NCBI GenBank assembly: GCA_043228905.1
Contig: JBHGNT010000009.1
Location: 19,530,001-19,594,000 of the forward strand
Length of the DNA: 64,000 nucleotides
Source: Azolla caroliniana
Lineage: Eukaryota; Polypodiophyta
Direction: 5' to 3'
Positions within the stretch are counted from its first letter, which is position 1. The number at the start of each line of letters is the position of its first letter. Made by a program: the position numbers and the translations under genes. The notes under the pieces were generated by a model that was not told where the DNA came from, did not search any database, and saw nothing but the letters and a program-made list of their open reading frames with translations. This document shows positions 10,199-21,704 of this stretch, piece after piece.

Positions 10199-10757
10199 TT
10201 TATGTATAGTCTTGGTGCCAATCTTCATGAGCTTTATGAAATTGGTCTCATGAAAGACAAACAATCTTCAATGTATAAAGGTTGAAATGCTCAAATGGAC
10301 GGGAAGGGAAACACATGTATGGATAAGCGACATGTTTAATGATGCATTGCAACATCGTATGTTGTATGATTGGACTACAAATTAGATCAAACCTATAAAT
10401 GTTAACGTGTGGAAGCTTGTAGACACAACCGGTTCTGACGGACAGCAACAAAAAACAGAATGAAGGTTTAATGGAAAGCTTCAAAATACACAGAGAATAC
10501 ACGAACGAGGCAGAGAGAGCAGAACACACAAAACTATATTCAAAATCCTCTATGGACTCTGTAAATCGAATGTGCTCAAAGATCACTTTTATACAAGTCC
10601 TTAAAAGGACTGACAAGTAGTTCAATGCTCATAACTGAGCTCTGACACTAACTCTTAAAACTATGTCTATCTACTAGGTTAAGTTCATAGGCCTCTAATA
10701 GAATAGCCTACCGGTTACACACTGATCCGGCTCCTGGTTCCGGATGTCGATCCGGTT
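10199..10757. other. LINE-adjacent, unclassified repeat
   Basis: The first part continues the LINE-like sequence split by the solo LTR. From about 10430 there is an AT-rich, LTR-like stretch without a recognisable protein. No gene supported. Confidence 0.3.
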
Positions 10758-11323
10758 GTGGCTTATTCAACTGATCCAGATCATGTTGAGCTTGTTCGGT
10801 CAGCGAAACCTTTACATGAAGTTGGAGATGTAAACAATGTAAACAACTATCGAACCATCACGGTTGGCTCGTTAATGGCAAAACTATTTGGATGTATAAT
10901 GGAATCAAAGATAAGTTCATGGGCTAGAAAAAATGGTAAGAGACTTATGGACAAGCTGGCTTTCGAAAACATCATAGCACTATTGATCACCTTGTCACCC
11001 TTCGAGTATAAATGGAGGAAAATCGCCTTTAAGGTAAAAGTTTATATTGTTGCTTTGTTGACTTCAAGAAAGCTTTTGATATGGTACATCGTGGGCATCT
11101 TCGGAGGTGAAAGGAAGAACTCGAGGTGCCAAATGAATATATGCTTACAATTTCCCGAATATATGAGAAGGTTATATGTTGTGTGCGTGTGAGAGATAAA
11201 CTTTCAGATTTTTTCAATAACATTATTGATGTTAAGCAAGGATGCTCGCTCTCACCAACACAATTTCGTCTATGCATTGATGAATTGGAAGAATTGGTTG
11301 CCAAGTTTGTAAAGGAAGAATTT
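10758..11323 (+). pseudogene. LINE reverse transcriptase fragment
   Basis: Pieces in three frames give a LINE-type RT: DVNNVNNYRTITVGSLMAKL (fingers; consensus NYRPI.L.S...K), then WARKNGKR, then the catalytic-region motif VDFKKAFDMVHRGHL, then DVKQGCSLSPTQFRLCIDEL, the QGxxLSPxLF motif. The YxDD segment is not reached: the copia-B 3' LTR interrupts at 11324. At least two frameshifts between 10990 and 11130 make it non-functional. Confidence 0.8.
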
Positions 11324-11569
11324 TGTAAAGAATCGTGTATGATTCTTGTGTAATGGAAGAGATGTGAAGACTTACAACAACCCTCTCTCTTCATTAACTT
11401 ACAATAACCACTTTCTCTCTTGGGGAATGTGAAGACTCATAGTCATGGGCAATATGTAACTCATTAGTTATGTGTAGAGAGTAGTGGTGTGACTCTTGAC
11501 CTTTGAGTAATCATGTATTCTCAAAAGGTGTGTTCACACGTTGCACTATGTTGAGCTTGATTCTCAACA
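11324..11569 (-). mobile_element. copia-B 3' LTR with internal deletion
   Basis: TGTAAAGAATC...GATTCTCAACA, 246 bp, against 418 bp for the 5' LTR after removing the chromovirus. About 170 bp are missing after GGAAGAGATGT. A purine-rich tract on the minus strand (TTGAGGGGGCG) abuts it at 11570-11580. Its left flank AATTT does not exactly match the flank AATGT beyond the other LTR. Confidence 0.9.
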
Positions 11570-13494
11570 CGCCCCCTCAAGCTCAACTCGGGTCGGTTCC
11601 TTTTGATTGATGTCCTCTTCGATTGGTATCCGGTTCGGACGATCTCCGGTGTCCGCTTCGGCTCGTACCCGGTTCAGATGGTATCCAGTTCTCGCTTGTA
11701 CTCCCCCTCAAGCCTGGTAAGTCAAGGATCGTCAATCCAAGGTCTGACATGAATTGCCGAAGCTTGTCGGCTCCTAAGGCTTTGGAGAAGATGTCGGCCG
11801 TCTAAAGATTCGTGTTGATGTGTTGAAGGTCGACATTTCTGGCCTGTACGCGCTATTGAATGGAGTGATAGTGCACTTCGATATGCTTTGTGTGTGCGTG
11901 GAACACCGGGTTCCAAGCCAGATATATACTGCTCATGTTGTCGCAGTAAATGGGAGTCGGATCCTTGATGGGGACGCCCACATCCTTCAAAATTCTCTTG
12001 AGCCATAAGGCTTCACATGCAACTATGGCTGGGCCTTGTATTCGGCCTCCGTACTCGAAAGTGTGATAGTAGGCTGCTTCTTACTACTCCAAGATATTGC
12101 TCCGCTACTGAGCAAAAATACAAATCCAGAGGTTGATCGTCGATCGGCTTTGTAGCCTGCCCAGTCCGCGTCTGTGTAGCCTTCGAGTCGTATTGGTGTG
12201 GCCGATGCGTAGTGAACTTCTTAATCCATTGTGTCGCTCACGTATCGTAATACTCTCTTAGCGCAATCGAAATGGATATCTCGCGGAGTTTGCATGAATT
12301 GGCTAAGGAGTCCAATTGGATAGCTAATGTGGGTCGAGTGATCGTGAGATAGATGAGGCTCTTGATCAGTTGACGATATTGGGTCAGTTCGCATTCTTCT
12401 GTACTGAAGTTGGCATCCAATTTAAGGTTTCGATCGAGAGGGGTTGCCACAGATTTACACCGAGTCATCTCGAACTTGTATAACAAGTTGAGGATGTAGT
12501 GTCGTTGGGAGATCATAATGCCGGCCGAAGTCCGAATTACCTCGATGCCTAGGAAGTAATGAAGCTCCTTCATGTCCGTCATCTCGAATTTGTTGGAGAG
12601 GAGGGACTTCACCTTGTTGATGTCGACTAGATGTCCACCTCCAATGACCAGATCATCCATGTATAGGATGATGATAATTAGGCTTCTAGAGTCCTGCCAT
12701 ACGTAGAGGGAGTTGTCGGATTTCGACATTCGAATGCTAATTTGATGAAGATATTGCGTAATCTTCGAATGCCAAGCACGCGGTGCTTGCTTGAGGCCGT
12801 AGAGAGGCTTCTTGAGTTGGCATACGGATTTTGGAAGAATGCACGATTCGAAGCTAGGTGGTTGTACCATGTACACCTCCTTGTCTAATTCGCCTTGAAG
12901 AAAGGCATTCTTGACGTCCATTTGGTGGAGGTGCCACCCTTTTGCCGCTGCAAGTGCGATCACGGTCCGCACCGTCGTCATCTTTGCCACCTGGGCAAAG
13001 GTATCTTCATAGTCGACTCCATGTGTTTGTGCGTATCCTTTCGCTATGAATCAAGCTTTGTAACGGTTTACAGAGCCGTTGGCATTATACTTCACCTTGT
13101 AGATCCATCTGCAACCAATTGCCTTCTTGTGCGGTGAGTGGGGAACGAGATCCCACGTCTCGTTCTTGGAGAGTGCTTGCATCTCCTCATTCATCGCTTC
13201 AACCCATCTAGGGTCCGTCGCAGCTTCAGAAAACGTTTCCAGCTCCCGTACTGTCACTACCTTCATCATAAAAGCGTAATGGTACACCATATAATCGTTG
13301 TAGCCGAATCGACTTACGGGGTTCTTTTCACGGGTGGATCGGCAGAGCTTCTCGTTTGCGAATACTACGGCTTTCTCCACTCCATTTGTCCGGATCTCAA
13401 GGCCTTCGAACTCACTATCAAGGGAATGATTCGATTCGTTTTTGTTGAAGTGATCATCTTCATACTCTGGCATTTTCTCCTTCCCTTTGTCCAT
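11570..13494 (-). pseudogene. copia-B reverse transcriptase-RNase H
   Basis: Minus-strand copia RT in pieces: 13494-13054 carries the linker and RT start ([30 protein letters not shown]), stopped by TGA at 13051-13053 where other copies have Arg; 12990-12300 carries MDVKNAFLQGELD, YGLKQAPRAWH, the active-site variant ILYMDDLVI and the connection GIEVIRT; a frameshift near 12290 and further damage lead to the RNase H end, still recognisable at 12010-11860 (ISGLEPGVPRTHKAYRS in a shifted frame). Non-functional. Similar in sequence to the copia-D fragment at 33822-34470. Confidence 0.9.
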
Positions 13495-14697
13495 CTTCGT
13501 ACTCGGCCGAGATGTGCTTTGATCGTTCAGGGGCTCTCGGGCCCACTAAGCCTTGTCATAAGTGGGCTTTCTTCGAACATGCGCGTGAGTCGATCTTCGG
13601 CTTCTATCTCTATTTTGGCGGAATTTAGTCGAGCGGAATCGAAGTCAAAGTTTTCTCTGGTACGTACCAGGATGCGGACTCGTCGAAAACGACATCTCCA
13701 CTTACTCGAGATTTTCGAGTTAAGGGGTTGTAGCACTTGTACCCCTTTTGCTCCAGTGAGTATCCTACGAGGATACATTTCTCTGACTTCAGGTCAAGCT
13801 TTTGATGCTTCTCGTCGGGGATGTGCATGTACGCAATGGAGCCGAATATCCGAACATGTGATAGGTCCGACTTCTTTCCGAAAAACTTCTCGTGCAGAGT
13901 AAGTTCGTGCACAGCCGATGTCGTACACCGATTCATGAGGTTTACGGCCGTGTTAGCCGCTTCTTTCCAGTATGACTTTGGCATGTGCTTTTCGTTCATC
14001 ATGGCCCGTGCTACTTCGAGGATGTGCCGATTCTTTCGTTCGGCCACTCCGTTTTGTTGTGGCGTATGTCGACACGAAAACTCTCGCCAAGTTCCTTCTT
14101 TCCGTCGATACGTTGTAAACTCATCCGAGAAATATTTCTTGCCTCCATCCAACCGAAGACATCGTACATGTCGGCCCATGGCTTTCTCGACTTCATTCTT
14201 AAATTTTTGGAAGTGTCCGAACACTTCGCTCTTTTGCCGCATAGGGTAGATCCACGTGTGCCTAGAGAAGTCATCGATGAAGGTCACGTAGTATCGGCAT
14301 CCGCCGAATGTCGTCGTCTGAGCTGGACTCCATACATCAGAATGAATTATGTCGAGTACGCCTTTGCTCACGTTCCGCTCCTTCGAAAATGGGTGCCTAT
14401 ATTGCTTGGCAAATTCGCAAGCGGCACACACGCCTTCAATCTCTTTCTCCGTGAATGTCAGGAGGCCGATGACGACTCATTTCGATTGCATTGCCTTGAG
14501 CTTTTGGAGGTTGATATGGTCAATTCGCTTGTGTCATAACTCTATGTCGGAATCGTCTTTCATTCCCTTTGCAAACATGGCCGATTTCATCTCGTGTGAG
14601 TCGAGAATGAACATTCGGCCCTCTCTTCATCCGCGAGCAATGAGTCGGCCCTCTTTTTCAATGAAGCAACTGCCTTGATTAAATCGTACTTGCATTC
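13495..14697 (-). pseudogene. copia-B integrase, cut by the Tat-type element
   Basis: Largest open piece is 14431-13625 with CAACEFAKQYRHPFSKE, the first Asp in HSDVWSP, second Asp in RLDGGKKY (the usual DNGGEY is altered) and the Glu in QNGVAERKNR, followed by the copia-typical ILVGYSLEQKGYKCYNP block. Upstream, a damaged GAG-pre region (RIGHINLQKLKAMQSK) continues to 14697, where the gypsy insertion interrupts it. Joining across the insertion (14697 to 21710) restores a continuous copia frame through EEGMQV and GSCFIEKEGRLIARG. Confidence 0.9.
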
Positions 14698-15446
14698 TGA
14701 TAGAGTGTATAAGATAATAGATAGTTATACACTATATGAGGGCTTGACCAAACCGATTAGATGGAGTTGAAAATCATAATATATTATATAGCTCTAGGTA
14801 ATTATGATTAGAGAATATAACTCAAGAAACTAAGAAAAAAGATAGAGAAAGCGAGCAAGAAATAAGAATGTTCTGATATTCCAACATCAAGAGAATACAA
14901 AGGAGACAAACTCCACATTGAACTAAAACCAAAGACCTTCCTCTTCTAAGACACTTCCTCTTCCACAAAGACACTTCTTCCTAACACTCCTCATCCACTC
15001 TTTGGCCTTCACTCTTAGCCCCCCTCCTCACTAATATTACTTCTTCTTTTATAACCTTCCTCTTCTTATCCACGTTCATGCTATTTTTAGAAGCTTTTTA
15101 TCTCCCTATTTTTAGCTATGACACATCAACCTTCTAATCGTCATATCTCCCTCATCCGATATCCAAATTAAGCGATTTAAAAAGCTATAGAAATCTCTTT
15201 TTACAAGCTTTCTAATCCATATTTAAACGTGATATTTGGATAAACAACGAGGGAGTTATGACCATTCTATTTTTACTGTTTTTTATAGTCTGCGTTTTCT
15301 CTTTTTACTTTTCTCTTGGTCTCGTACTTTTACTTTTGACTTCTTCCCTAAGGTCTTAGTTCGTGTTCTTATCCTCAAAAGGTGAATTATCTATACTTTA
15401 TATTCTCCTAATGTTCAATGGCTTAGATTCTAAAAACACTTTCACA
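14698..15446 (-). mobile_element. Tat-type gypsy 3' LTR
   Basis: 749-bp LTR, plus strand TGATAGAGTG...CTTTCACA. Reading both copies by eye I found no difference from 20956-21704. Left target duplication CATTC at 14693-14697. Confidence 0.96.
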
Positions 15447-15470
15447 TTTAGCCCTCCCCCTTGTTAGAGG
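15447..15470 (-). other. Tat-type gypsy polypurine tract
   Basis: The minus strand reads CAAGGGGGAGGGCTAAA directly before the 3' LTR. The interval from here to 15707 is the non-coding 3' internal region. Confidence 0.85.
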
Positions 15471-15707
15471 CTAAGCCATTTATGGCGAAGCACTTATTGG
15501 CAGTACTTAACAAACAAAAGCTCTCTCGCCAATCTCTTGGCTATAGACAATGAGAGAGATATAATAAAAAGAAAATAAAAAGATGTGAGTAAAACCCCCG
15601 CTAATCGGTAGGAAAAACCTCACATTCTCTACAAATAAAAAAAATAATCACTATTACCATCTTCCTTTTTGTTAATAGAGAGAAAGATGGGTCTACAATA
15701 TGGACTA

Positions 15708-18700
15708 TTAAGAAAATAATGTATGGGGAAACAAGTCCACTTCTTGCTCCCATCCATCCGTATCAACAATATCATTAGTAACTTGGGGAATATAAGTAGG
15801 TCCCCGAGTTACATACTTTTTAAGGCGCCATCCGTTCACTCGATAAGAATGAAGTGCTCCATCCACATCTTTCAATTGGTAACTTCCGTTGTCATACTTT
15901 TTGTGAACCACAAAGGGTCCTTCCCACTTATTATCAAGCTTTTGTCCTTGAATATAATCATATCTATTATCATACCTAAGAACCAATGATCCTTCTTCAA
16001 TGTGGTTGCCCTTGTGTTTTTTGTCATATGCCTCCTTTCTCTTCATTGCTTGATTTAAGTAATGCTCCACAGCTTCTTCTCTTGAATATTGTAGTAGATG
16101 GTTGCTCGCTAAACGACTCATCACATCATTTCCTTTTGAGCGATGCGATGCCTCCATTAGTCTATTACTTTTGATCTCAAGTTCGATCGGAAGTAACGCT
16201 TCTTTTCCATAAACCAAATAAAAAGGAGTAAAACCTGTGGAGGATTTATAAGAAACTCTATAAGCCCAAAGAGTGTCATCCAAATACCTATCCCATGTTC
16301 TTACTTTGTCTTGCACTAACTTTGTCAAATTCTTCACTATAAGCCCATTCACTTTCTCAACTGCACCATTTGCTTGAGGATAATAAGGCGTTGAATATCG
16401 ATGCTTAATCTTCAACCTGCTTAATAGACAAGCTAACATTTCACTCCTAAAACCGGGTCCATGATCGGATACAATCTCCATGGGAACTCCAAATCTAGTA
16501 CAAATATTCTTATACACAAATTGGGCTACATCTTTGGCTTTAATCGAGGAAGTTGCTATAGCTTCCACCCACTTTGTCATGTAGTCAATGGCCACCAAAA
16601 TAAACTCTTTACCATGTTGAGTTTTCGGAAGAGGTCCTACTGCATCAATTCCCCATTTCTCGAATGGAGCAAACACCACAATGGGTTGTAAAGGTCCACT
16701 TTGTAGATGTCTTATTCCCGCTTTTTGACATGCATCACAAGATCTACACCAAACATGCACATCCCTATGGATAGTAGGCCATGTAAAACCAATTAGTAAA
16801 ATCTTTCTTATCATTATATCATGGGCTAAATGCCCACCACAAACTTCTTCATGCAACTTAAAGAGTATCTTTATAATCTCGCTTTTGTTAGGAACTCTTC
16901 GTAAAACTCCATCTTTCCCTTTGTTGTACAAATCTTCACCCACCAAATGATATTGTGAAGCCTTTGCCACCAAACGCTTTCTTTGCAAAGCATTGAGGTT
17001 ATTTGGAAACTCTCCTTTATTAAGAAAATTATGTACTTCCTCTAGGGAGTCTACATCTTTGCACGTCTCCAAAACACCAACGAAACCTTCCTTGATCTTA
17101 TCTAATTGGGCTTGAGCTAATGCATCCGCTTCTTTATTGTATAATCTCCTCACATGCTTAATCTGTATCTTTTCAAAAGACCTTAGTAGACTCATTGCTT
17201 CTTTATAAAAATTTCTAAGCCCATCACTTTGACATTTCCAATTGCCTTGAATTTGTTTAATTACCAATAAGGAATCACCCTTAAGAATTAATCTTTTTAT
17301 CTTCATAGCTTTACATAGACGAAGACCATAACACAAGGTAGCATACTCCGCTTCATTATTTGAATTCACACCACTTAATGTAATACCTTCACCTTTTACT
17401 CTGTCTCCTTGAGGATCCTTGAGAATAATCCCACCCACGGCTATGTTTGTGGCTTTGCGAAATGCCCCATCAAAGAATAAGGTGAATGCATCCTCCATAT
17501 CCGGCTCGGGAAGTGCCTTTCGTAGCTTTACCAAGTCTTCTTCATGAAAGGTTTCTCTAAAGGTGAGAAGATCCGCCAATTCGGCACGCATAGTTGATTC
17601 CAATTTGACTTCAAAATCAAACTCCGCCAATAGTAGAGCCCATTTAGCAATTCGTGCTGAAATGCTCACATGTTGGAGTACATATGGGAGTAATGACATG
17701 CTAGTGATTATTACAAAATGATGAGGTAGTAGAAAGCTTCTAAACTTTTTACAAGCATATATAAGAGCTAACATCCACTTTTCTACTTCTAAGAATTCTT
17801 TCTCTACATCAGACATGGCTTTACTAATAAAATATATAGGATGCATAAGCCTATTTTCAGAATCTTGTTGCATAAGAATGGCTCCTATAGCATGAGATCC
17901 AACACTAAGAGAAAGAAAGAAGGTAGATGTTCTATCAGGTGGCTTTAGAATAGGAGCATTACATAATAGTTCTTTTATTCTTACATATTGCTCTTCAGTT
18001 GTAGATGTCCACAAGAAGTTGTTGGTGCGAAGAATAATGCGAAAAGGATAGAGAATTTGGGCCAACATATGAATGAATCGTTCAAAGTAACGAACTTTTT
18101 GAACAAATACCTCCAAATCTTTGATACTCGTGGGTGTTGTCATCTTTTGAATTGCTTCAATCTTTGAGCTATCAACTTTGATTCCTTCTTGAGACACCAC
18201 ATGACCAAGCATCACCACCTCCTTTTCACCTATGTGACACTTCTCTGGGTTGAGTTGCATTTTGCATTCCTCCAATCTTTTGAATGCCAAGCGAACCTTT
18301 TCCAAATGGTCTTTCCTGCTACTATAAATTGCAAAGTCATCCATAAAGACTCTAACAAACTTTCCAAAGAATGGTTGGAATACATGAATAGCAAGACGAT
18401 TAAATGTAAAAACAGCATTTGTGAGTCCAAAGGGCATGCATCGATATGCAAAGCATCCCCATGGAGTGATGAATGTCGTCTTCTTTTGATCCTCTTCCGC
18501 AATACGAATTTGAAAATAACCTGAATAGCCATCACAAACAGAGTACATTTCATGACCCGCAATTTCATCTAATATTTCATCTTGGAAAGGGAGAGGAAAG
18601 TGATCCCTCTTGGTAGCCGCATTTAGAGGTTTGTAATCAACACAAACCCTCCATTTTCCATTCTTTTTAGGTACCACCACAATGGGCGAAACCCATTCAG

Positions 18701-20867
18701 AATCTTCCACTGGGTAAATGAATTGTGCACGCAACAAAGCTTTGACTTCCTTTAATAAGGCCTCCTTTTGCACGTGACCTAGCCTTCGCAACTTTTGCGC
18801 AACGGGAGTTGTACCCTCCTTTAGATTTATGTGATGTTGGATGACATCTACACCCCTAATATGAGCATAATCACTAATGAAAAGGTTAGGAAATTCAGAA
18901 ATCAAATTAATAAATTGTTGCCTCTCTTGCCCTTTAAGATCTTTAGAAATCATCTTCTCTTTTTGCTCCATAGTAATTAAACCTCCTTCATCATCTTCTT
19001 CCTTCAAAACGGCATATGATGTGGTCATTTCCCATTCTGACGAGGAATCTTCACTTTCATCACTTTCATATGCGGACCCACTATCATATTCAGTTATTCC
19101 ATCTTCTTCTTTCTCAATAAGTCTTTGTTGCCGCATATCATAATGTATGCTCACTCCTTTTGATGGCGTTATGGTCATCAAACCTTTGCTCCAATCTTGG
19201 ACAACATTGAGTTCTTGCATCCATGGTCGTCCTAGTACCAAAGAATATGACGGTCCTTTTAGTGGTATTACATGAAAATCCATGGAAATGCTTACCCCAA
19301 AACACTTGATGACAACATCCTCCACTATGCCAATGCAATGGACCACTCCACCATCGGCTACAGCCACTCTTGCCGAAGATGACCTACTTATAGGAATTCC
19401 CACTTTGTTTACCACAAATTCAGAAATCAAGCTTACTCTAGCACCACTATCAACCAACGCATCTTTGATGTGAAACCCTTTGATGGAGACGGGGATGGTG
19501 GGTCGTATGTCCTTTCGATCTTCTACTCGCACGATTCCCACATAATGCACAGTCTTCCGACTTTGGCGAATACTTGCAAGTCGCCCCCACTCCTTTCGTA
19601 ATGTGGGAGATAATTGGAGAAGTTGCGGCCATGTTATCCTTGGTCCACTTGAAATCAACTCATGCTTCAAATTGAAAGCTTCTACACCTTCACCCATAGG
19701 AATGTCCTCCATCTTGATCTTTCTTCTAGAGTGTCTCCTTCTCAATTTTTCCTCTTTCTCATTCTCCTTAGACTTCTTCTTTTGTCTTGAGGCACTAGAT
19801 TCTCCTTCAACTTCTTTCTCCTTTTGCGAGGACCTTGTCCTTTTCACAGGAGCTACTTCAAAAGAATTATCACTATCATCAATAAAATTAAGAAGATTCA
19901 CATTATGAGGAATTGTAGGAACCTGAGCCATAGGGAGTGTTACGTTTCCTTCGACTTCATTGTTGTTAGGTCGTTGTCCATTCCTTTGCACGTGATAAAT
20001 GCCTCTTCCCATGCCTCTTTGTTGTCGATGAGGACATCTTGTTGAGATGTGTCCCTCCTCTTGACAAGAATAACAAATTACACCGTGATGCCCTCTAGAG
20101 CCACCACTATCGGGAATAGTGTTGTGAATTGCTTGGGATTGTCGCAAGTGGGTCATCACTTCATCAAAGCGCCGATTTACCAATGCCATGGTATCTTGTT
20201 CACTCCTCACTTGTTCAACTTCTTGGGATATACTTGTTGGGTTTATTGTTGTGGTGGTATACACATTTGGAAACACTTGTCCCCCATGCACAATTGAAGA
20301 TGAGGCTTGAAAGTTGGCACGAGGCATCAAATTTGCACCCAAAGCCGTCATTTGGGGATCCCCCAAGGAGCTCATCATCTTCACTTGTCGATCATAAGCT
20401 TGACAAACTTGGATAAGAGCTTGAAACGATGTGGGATCCTTCAAGTTTGCTTCCAAACGGAAATACATATCAAGACCCATCTTGAATCGTTCCATTTTAA
20501 ACCACTCGTCTTCAGTGCCGCCACGAAGACGAATCCATGTAGTCCACAAATCCTTGAAATTTCTTTCATACTCAGTGAAACCAATTGGTGATTCCATCTT
20601 TAGTCGAAATAGCTCTTCCCTTACTTCGGTTGCACTTCGTCGTTGAATATATTTGGCACGAAACTGGTGCACCAACAATTGATATGCTCCCTGTTGGTTT
20701 GGAGGAAGAGAGTCATACCAATCTCGAGCTCGACCATAGAATGTAGCTACTAATAAAGGTAACTTCTCATTGTCGGTGATGCGTCCAATAGAGACAGCAT
20801 GATGCTCAAAAGATGCCAAAAAGGCACCCGCATCTTGTGTTCTTTCACCTGAAAATGCAAATTGCAT
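15708..20867 (-). CDS. Ty3/gypsy gag-pol with dual RNase H (Tat-type), intact
   Basis: 1719-residue uninterrupted polyprotein; the ATG at 20867 (MQFAFSGERTQ) is chosen because the open frame further upstream enters the LTR. Order: gag with GRARDWYDSLP near residue 50; CCHC knuckle CYSCQEEGHISTRC near 262; protease ALVDSGARVSLI near 468; RT with VCVDYKPLN and the active site VFMDDFAIYS near 839; the usual gypsy RNase H about 985-1090; a second RNase H about 1127-1245 with FFDGAF, NNEAEYATL, GDSLLVIKQ and NKEADALAQ; integrase with the HHCC finger about 1335-1380 and catalytic GIDAVGPL, SDHGPGF and NGAVEKVN. No chromodomain. An extra RNase H between RH and integrase is the hallmark of the Tat lineage. 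With identical-looking LTRs, this is probably a very recent insertion. Confidence 0.96.
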   Translation of the reverse strand: MQFAFSGERTQDAGAFLASFEHHAVSIGRITDNEKLPLLVATFYGRARDWYDSLPPNQQGAYQLLVHQFRAKYIQRRSATEVREELFRLKMESPIGFTEYERNFKDLWTTWIRLRGGTEDEWFKMERFKMGLDMYFRLEANLKDPTSFQALIQVCQAYDRQVKMMSSLGDPQMTALGANLMPRANFQASSSIVHGGQVFPNVYTTTTINPTSISQEVEQVRSEQDTMALVNRRFDEVMTHLRQSQAIHNTIPDSGGSRGHHGVICYSCQEEGHISTRCPHRQQRGMGRGIYHVQRNGQRPNNNEVEGNVTLPMAQVPTIPHNVNLLNFIDDSDNSFEVAPVKRTRSSQKEKEVEGESSASRQKKKSKENEKEEKLRRRHSRRKIKMEDIPMGEGVEAFNLKHELISSGPRITWPQLLQLSPTLRKEWGRLASIRQSRKTVHYVGIVRVEDRKDIRPTIPVSIKGFHIKDALVDSGARVSLISEFVVNKVGIPISRSSSARVAVADGGVVHCIGIVEDVVIKCFGVSISMDFHVIPLKGPSYSLVLGRPWMQELNVVQDWSKGLMTITPSKGVSIHYDMRQQRLIEKEEDGITEYDSGSAYESDESEDSSSEWEMTTSYAVLKEEDDEGGLITMEQKEKMISKDLKGQERQQFINLISEFPNLFISDYAHIRGVDVIQHHINLKEGTTPVAQKLRRLGHVQKEALLKEVKALLRAQFIYPVEDSEWVSPIVVVPKKNGKWRVCVDYKPLNAATKRDHFPLPFQDEILDEIAGHEMYSVCDGYSGYFQIRIAEEDQKKTTFITPWGCFAYRCMPFGLTNAVFTFNRLAIHVFQPFFGKFVRVFMDDFAIYSSRKDHLEKVRLAFKRLEECKMQLNPEKCHIGEKEVVMLGHVVSQEGIKVDSSKIEAIQKMTTPTSIKDLEVFVQKVRYFERFIHMLAQILYPFRIILRTNNFLWTSTTEEQYVRIKELLCNAPILKPPDRTSTFFLSLSVGSHAIGAILMQQDSENRLMHPIYFISKAMSDVEKEFLEVEKWMLALIYACKKFRSFLLPHHFVIITSMSLLPYVLQHVSISARIAKWALLLAEFDFEVKLESTMRAELADLLTFRETFHEEDLVKLRKALPEPDMEDAFTLFFDGAFRKATNIAVGGIILKDPQGDRVKGEGITLSGVNSNNEAEYATLCYGLRLCKAMKIKRLILKGDSLLVIKQIQGNWKCQSDGLRNFYKEAMSLLRSFEKIQIKHVRRLYNKEADALAQAQLDKIKEGFVGVLETCKDVDSLEEVHNFLNKGEFPNNLNALQRKRLVAKASQYHLVGEDLYNKGKDGVLRRVPNKSEIIKILFKLHEEVCGGHLAHDIMIRKILLIGFTWPTIHRDVHVWCRSCDACQKAGIRHLQSGPLQPIVVFAPFEKWGIDAVGPLPKTQHGKEFILVAIDYMTKWVEAIATSSIKAKDVAQFVYKNICTRFGVPMEIVSDHGPGFRSEMLACLLSRLKIKHRYSTPYYPQANGAVEKVNGLIVKNLTKLVQDKVRTWDRYLDDTLWAYRVSYKSSTGFTPFYLVYGKEALLPIELEIKSNRLMEASHRSKGNDVMSRLASNHLLQYSREEAVEHYLNQAMKRKEAYDKKHKGNHIEEGSLVLRYDNRYDYIQGQKLDNKWEGPFVVHKKYDNGSYQLKDVDGALHSYRVNGWRLKKYVTRGPTYIPQVTNDIVDTDGWEQEVDLFPHTLFS

Positions 20868-20936
20868 AGCTAAGTTAATGTAATATAGTAACACAATTAA
20901 ATGATAAGTTCTCCCTCCTATACGGAAAGGATCCGC

Positions 20937-20955
20937 CCTCCCTGGAGCGCCAAAA
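20937..20955 (-). other. Tat-type gypsy primer-binding site
   Basis: Adjacent to the 5' LTR the minus strand reads TTTTGGCGCTCCAGGGAGG. TTTTGGCGC starts are typical for plant gypsy primer sites; I cannot name the tRNA with certainty. Confidence 0.75.
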
Positions 20956-21704
20956 TGATAGAGTGTATAAGATAATAGATAGTTATACACTATATGAGGG
21001 CTTGACCAAACCGATTAGATGGAGTTGAAAATCATAATATATTATATAGCTCTAGGTAATTATGATTAGAGAATATAACTCAAGAAACTAAGAAAAAAGA
21101 TAGAGAAAGCGAGCAAGAAATAAGAATGTTCTGATATTCCAACATCAAGAGAATACAAAGGAGACAAACTCCACATTGAACTAAAACCAAAGACCTTCCT
21201 CTTCTAAGACACTTCCTCTTCCACAAAGACACTTCTTCCTAACACTCCTCATCCACTCTTTGGCCTTCACTCTTAGCCCCCCTCCTCACTAATATTACTT
21301 CTTCTTTTATAACCTTCCTCTTCTTATCCACGTTCATGCTATTTTTAGAAGCTTTTTATCTCCCTATTTTTAGCTATGACACATCAACCTTCTAATCGTC
21401 ATATCTCCCTCATCCGATATCCAAATTAAGCGATTTAAAAAGCTATAGAAATCTCTTTTTACAAGCTTTCTAATCCATATTTAAACGTGATATTTGGATA
21501 AACAACGAGGGAGTTATGACCATTCTATTTTTACTGTTTTTTATAGTCTGCGTTTTCTCTTTTTACTTTTCTCTTGGTCTCGTACTTTTACTTTTGACTT
21601 CTTCCCTAAGGTCTTAGTTCGTGTTCTTATCCTCAAAAGGTGAATTATCTATACTTTATATTCTCCTAATGTTCAATGGCTTAGATTCTAAAAACACTTT
21701 CACA
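20956..21704 (-). mobile_element. Tat-type gypsy 5' LTR
   Basis: 749 bp, paired with 14698-15446. Followed by CATTC (21705-21709), completing a perfect 5-bp target duplication. The whole element spans 14698-21704 (7007 bp). Confidence 0.96.
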
